A DNA stretch of 64,000 bases from Monocercomonoides exilis (taxonomy: Eukaryota; Preaxostyla; Oxymonadida; Polymastigidae). The stretch is taken from positions 479,001 through 543,000 of the forward strand of contig LSRY02000054.1 of assembly GCA_001643675.2 (NCBI GenBank). Reading direction: 5' to 3'. The notes beneath the pieces are model-generated. The model saw only the letters and a list, made by a program, of their open reading frames with translations. It did not search any database and was not told the origin of the DNA. Made by a program: the position numbers and the translations under genes. Of this stretch, positions 61,513-64,000 are shown piece by piece; within the stretch, counting starts at the first letter, position 1, and each line of letters opens with the position of its first letter.

Positions 61513-64000
61513 ATGTTAAATTCTGTGCCTTGCAAGATAAATAGTCGTTTTGATATTAATGTTGACACATGCATTGGAAAAGGAAGCTTTGGATCAATTT
61601 TTATGGGGAAAGATGCAATCACGCAAAAAAAGGTTGCGGCAAAGATGGAAAAATGTGAAAGCAAAACTTCTCTATTGCTTCACGAAGCAGAAATTTTGGA
61701 AGAACTTCAAGGAGGCGAAGGCGTTCCAAAGGTGTTTTTCACTGGAAAGGTTGGAGATTACAATGTAGTTGTAATGGAGTTATTGGGAAATAACTTCGAA
61801 GAGATTTTTTCCCAAATGGGAAGGTATTCTTTCAAATTTTTCAAATTTTTATTTCATTAATCCAAATTTTTATTTTTTTTTCAAAAATAATAACAAAAGG
61901 AAATTTCCGATGCGAACGATTTTGCTTATAGCCATTCAACTTATAAGTCGTTTCAAATTTATGCACGAGCGTCAATTTATCCATCGCGACGTCAAGCCAG
62001 AGAACTTCGTTGTTGGTCTTGATCCAAACAAGAATAAGATTTATCTTATTGACTATGGATTGTCCAAGCGTCATGTGGTGCACAAAGGGAATTCGCTCAT
62101 TCCGTTCCGCACGGGCGTTGAGCTGATCGGCACGCCGCGGTTTGCACCGATCAATGCGCATCTGGGGATTGAGCTGACAAGAAAAGACGATCTGGAGTCG
62201 CTGATGTATTCGCTGATCTACTTGTCGAAGTCGTCGCTGCCGTGGCAAGGGGTGGGGGCGCGGACGCTGCGGGAAAAGTTTGCGAAGATTGGGGATTTGA
62301 AGCTGAGCTGCAGCGTGGAGCAGCTGTGCCGGGGGCTGCCGGTGGTGTTTGCGACGGTGCTGGGGTATGTGAGGGGGCTGGGGAGGGAAGAGGTGCCGGA
62401 CTATGTGTGGATGGGCAGTGCGTTCTACAGGGCGCTGGAGGAGGTGGACGGGGCGTGTGTGGTGTGGAGGAGGAGGTGGTGGGAGAGGGAGATAGAGAGA
62501 GGAGGAAAGGGAGGAAAGGGAGGAAAAGGAGGAAAGGGAGAGAATGGGTGTGATTGTCAGAGTGATGTTGTGGAGTTTGTGGAGAAGTTGTTTGAAGACA
62601 ACGAAGAAGAAGAAGAAGAAGACAAAGAAGAAAGAACGTGGAGATTTGGAGGTGTGATTGGGCTTGGAGAAATATGTGGCAGAGGAGAGAGAGGAGGAGT
62701 CGAAGAAGAAGAAGAAGAAAAAGATGATGATGATGAAGAGGAAGAGGAAGAGGAAGACGAGGAAGAGGAAGAGGATGATGATGATGATGAAGGAGAAGAA
62801 ACGAAAGATGATGAAGATAATGATGAAGATGATAGTGAAGATGAAATGTGTGTTAAAAGGTTGGAGCGTTGCTTTTGTAAAACAAGTGGATATGCCGGCA
62901 AATTAAAAGACATATTCAAACAAAAAATGGGAAGTTCCGAAAATTTTGCCGGTAAAACCAGTTTTTCCGAAGAAATTGAAGCGAATTTGAAAGGAAAAGC
63001 GAGCAAAAGGGCAGAAACACGAAGGCTTCTGAGGGCACGCACTGAAAGCCAAAACGAAACAATCAAATTGAACGAAAGGAAAATGGCTGATAGGAGAAAT
63101 ATGACTGGGCAGAAGGAAATGAATGATTCATTCAGCAAATTGGCTATTTTGAGCATGAAGAATGGTCAGGAGAAAGAGAAAGAGAGAAAGAGAAAGAAAA
63201 GAAAGAAAAAGAAGAAGAAGAAGAAAAATTTGAACGCACATTCATATTCCCGTCCTTCTCTTCGCCATCGCTTCACTTTCTCAGAACTCGACTTATTTTT
63301 GTCTGAGCAAAACGTTAAATCGAAAAATATCCCAGAGAACTTTGCAGGCAAGCGCGATAATTCCGCAAGTGGTGACACATTTTTGAAAAATAACCAAAAA
63401 AGAAGTCAAAATCGAATGAATGAAAGAGGAAAAGAGAAAAACGAGATGAAAAAAGGAAACGAAGAGAATTGTGGGAGCGATGGACGAAGAAAAAAGAAGA
63501 AGGGAGGAAGTGAAGGAGTTGTTAATTCTATGCTTTCTCCTTCTCCTTCTCCTTCCCCTTTAGCTTCTCCTTCTGCTTCTCCTTCTGCCTCTTCCACTGC
63601 TGTGCAAATGTCTTCTCATCCACCTTTTCCTCTTTCCTCGCCTGCAAATTCGCATTCATCAGACTTCATTCAAAATGGAAGTAAAATCAATGGAAAAGGG
63701 AAAAATGGATGGAGTTCTAATGGAATAAAGGAGAAAGAGAAAGGAAAAGAAGGGAAAAGAAGGAAAGAGAGCAGAAGCATTGGCAGTTGTGGGAGTTTTA
63801 GTTGCCACGAGAAGGAAGAAGCGAAAGAAGAGGGCAAAAATAGCAGAATGAAAAATAAAGAAGAAGAGGAGGAAGAGGAAGGGAATGATGATAACAGCAA
63901 AGAAGAAGAAGATGATGAAAAAGATAAAGATGAAAAAGAGCAGAGAAAAAGTTGTATTTCTGATGAATATGAATATGAATACGAAGATGAAGACGAATAC
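61513..64000 (+). CDS. casein-kinase-1-like protein kinase with long charged tail, leaves right edge
   Basis: Exon 1 is 61513-61823 and exon 2 starts at 61900 (76-bp intron, GTATTC to CAAAAG). The frame stays open to the window end: 804 codons, 3' incomplete. Kinase features: glycine loop GKGSFGSIF (about residue 22), Lys in VAAKMEK (42), LHEAEIL, HRDVKPENF (132), DYG instead of DFG (155), then GTPRFAPINAHLGIE, RKDDLESL and SLPWQG, all typical of the CK1/VRK group, which phosphorylates Ser/Thr near acidic or primed sites. HRD, the Lys and the metal Asp are present, so activity is likely. The tail of over 450 residues is Glu/Asp runs, Lys/Arg runs and a Ser-Pro stretch at 63535-63600. Bases 62100-62480 are far more GC-rich than the surroundings. 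Confidence 0.88.

Noticed and set aside
1-64000. Genome-wide reassignment of TAA/TAG to glutamine, suggested by in-frame UAR codons in several genes
   Set aside because: Sec24, the receptor, Nopp140-like, CK1-like, phosphoesterase and P2 together have thousands of codons with no internal UAR and use CAA/CAG for Gln. P2 and the Nopp140-like protein end at TAA exactly where the family ends. One broken gene also has an internal TGA.
1-64000. CRISPR arrays, rRNA or tRNA genes
   Set aside because: No regularly spaced direct repeats with unique spacers and no recognisable rRNA segments were seen. I noticed no tRNA-like cloverleaf, though a covariance search was not possible here.

Overview
The window is AT-rich nuclear DNA of a microbial eukaryote. 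Genes carry short GT-AG introns (about 37 to 310 bp, most 50 to 80), and TAA, TAG and TGA all behave as stops in the intact genes. The mix of protein types points to an oxymonad/Preaxostyla flagellate such as Monocercomonoides: very long secreted beta-helix proteins with a transmembrane segment and a kinase-like tail, a large lineage-type helical-repeat family, and a DDE endonuclease of the kind found there. That assignment comes from recognising the families, not from a search.

Layout. Bases 1-2,500 hold a charged minus-strand ORF leaving the left edge, a broken possible gene and simple repeats. Bases 2,543-5,874 are a nearly intact hAT-type transposase gene with three in-frame stops. Bases 5,900-10,200 look non-coding. 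A decayed pogo/Tigger-like element (10,689-12,873) with recognisable terminal inverted repeats follows. A secreted beta-helix membrane protein (14,240-17,743, minus) has a decayed paralogue in inverted orientation at 57,176-60,675.

The best-conserved block is 19,750-34,964. It holds a Nopp140/SRP40-type nucleolar phosphoprotein, a seven-exon Sec24 (COPII coat) gene with very large serine insertions, a small protein with two UBR-box-like zinc modules, an armadillo-like protein and a TMPPE-like membrane metallophosphoesterase. Bases 35,000-40,100 are a gene-free nest of small inverted-repeat elements. A 2,481-residue beta-helix receptor with a degenerate kinase domain occupies 40,116-47,561. 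Then come ribosomal stalk protein P2 (49,147-49,575, its conserved tail in a separate exon), a nonsense-broken member of a lineage family (51,737-53,176), a receptor fragment, more small elements, the decayed paralogue, and a casein-kinase-1-like gene leaving the right edge.

The functional themes are secretion (Sec24), ribosome and nucleolus (P2, Nopp140), cell-surface proteins and signalling. No operon-like linkage is expected. Sec24 and the UBR-like gene are divergent and share about 260 bp of upstream DNA. Small non-autonomous elements fill the intergenic space: two families with apparent TA target sites (four full plus one partial copy, and two copies) and one foldback element with 193-bp arms. 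Several multicopy genes are broken by nonsense codons that a single C-to-T change could have produced. Splice structures proposed here were checked by phase; each assembled reading frame sums to a whole number of codons.
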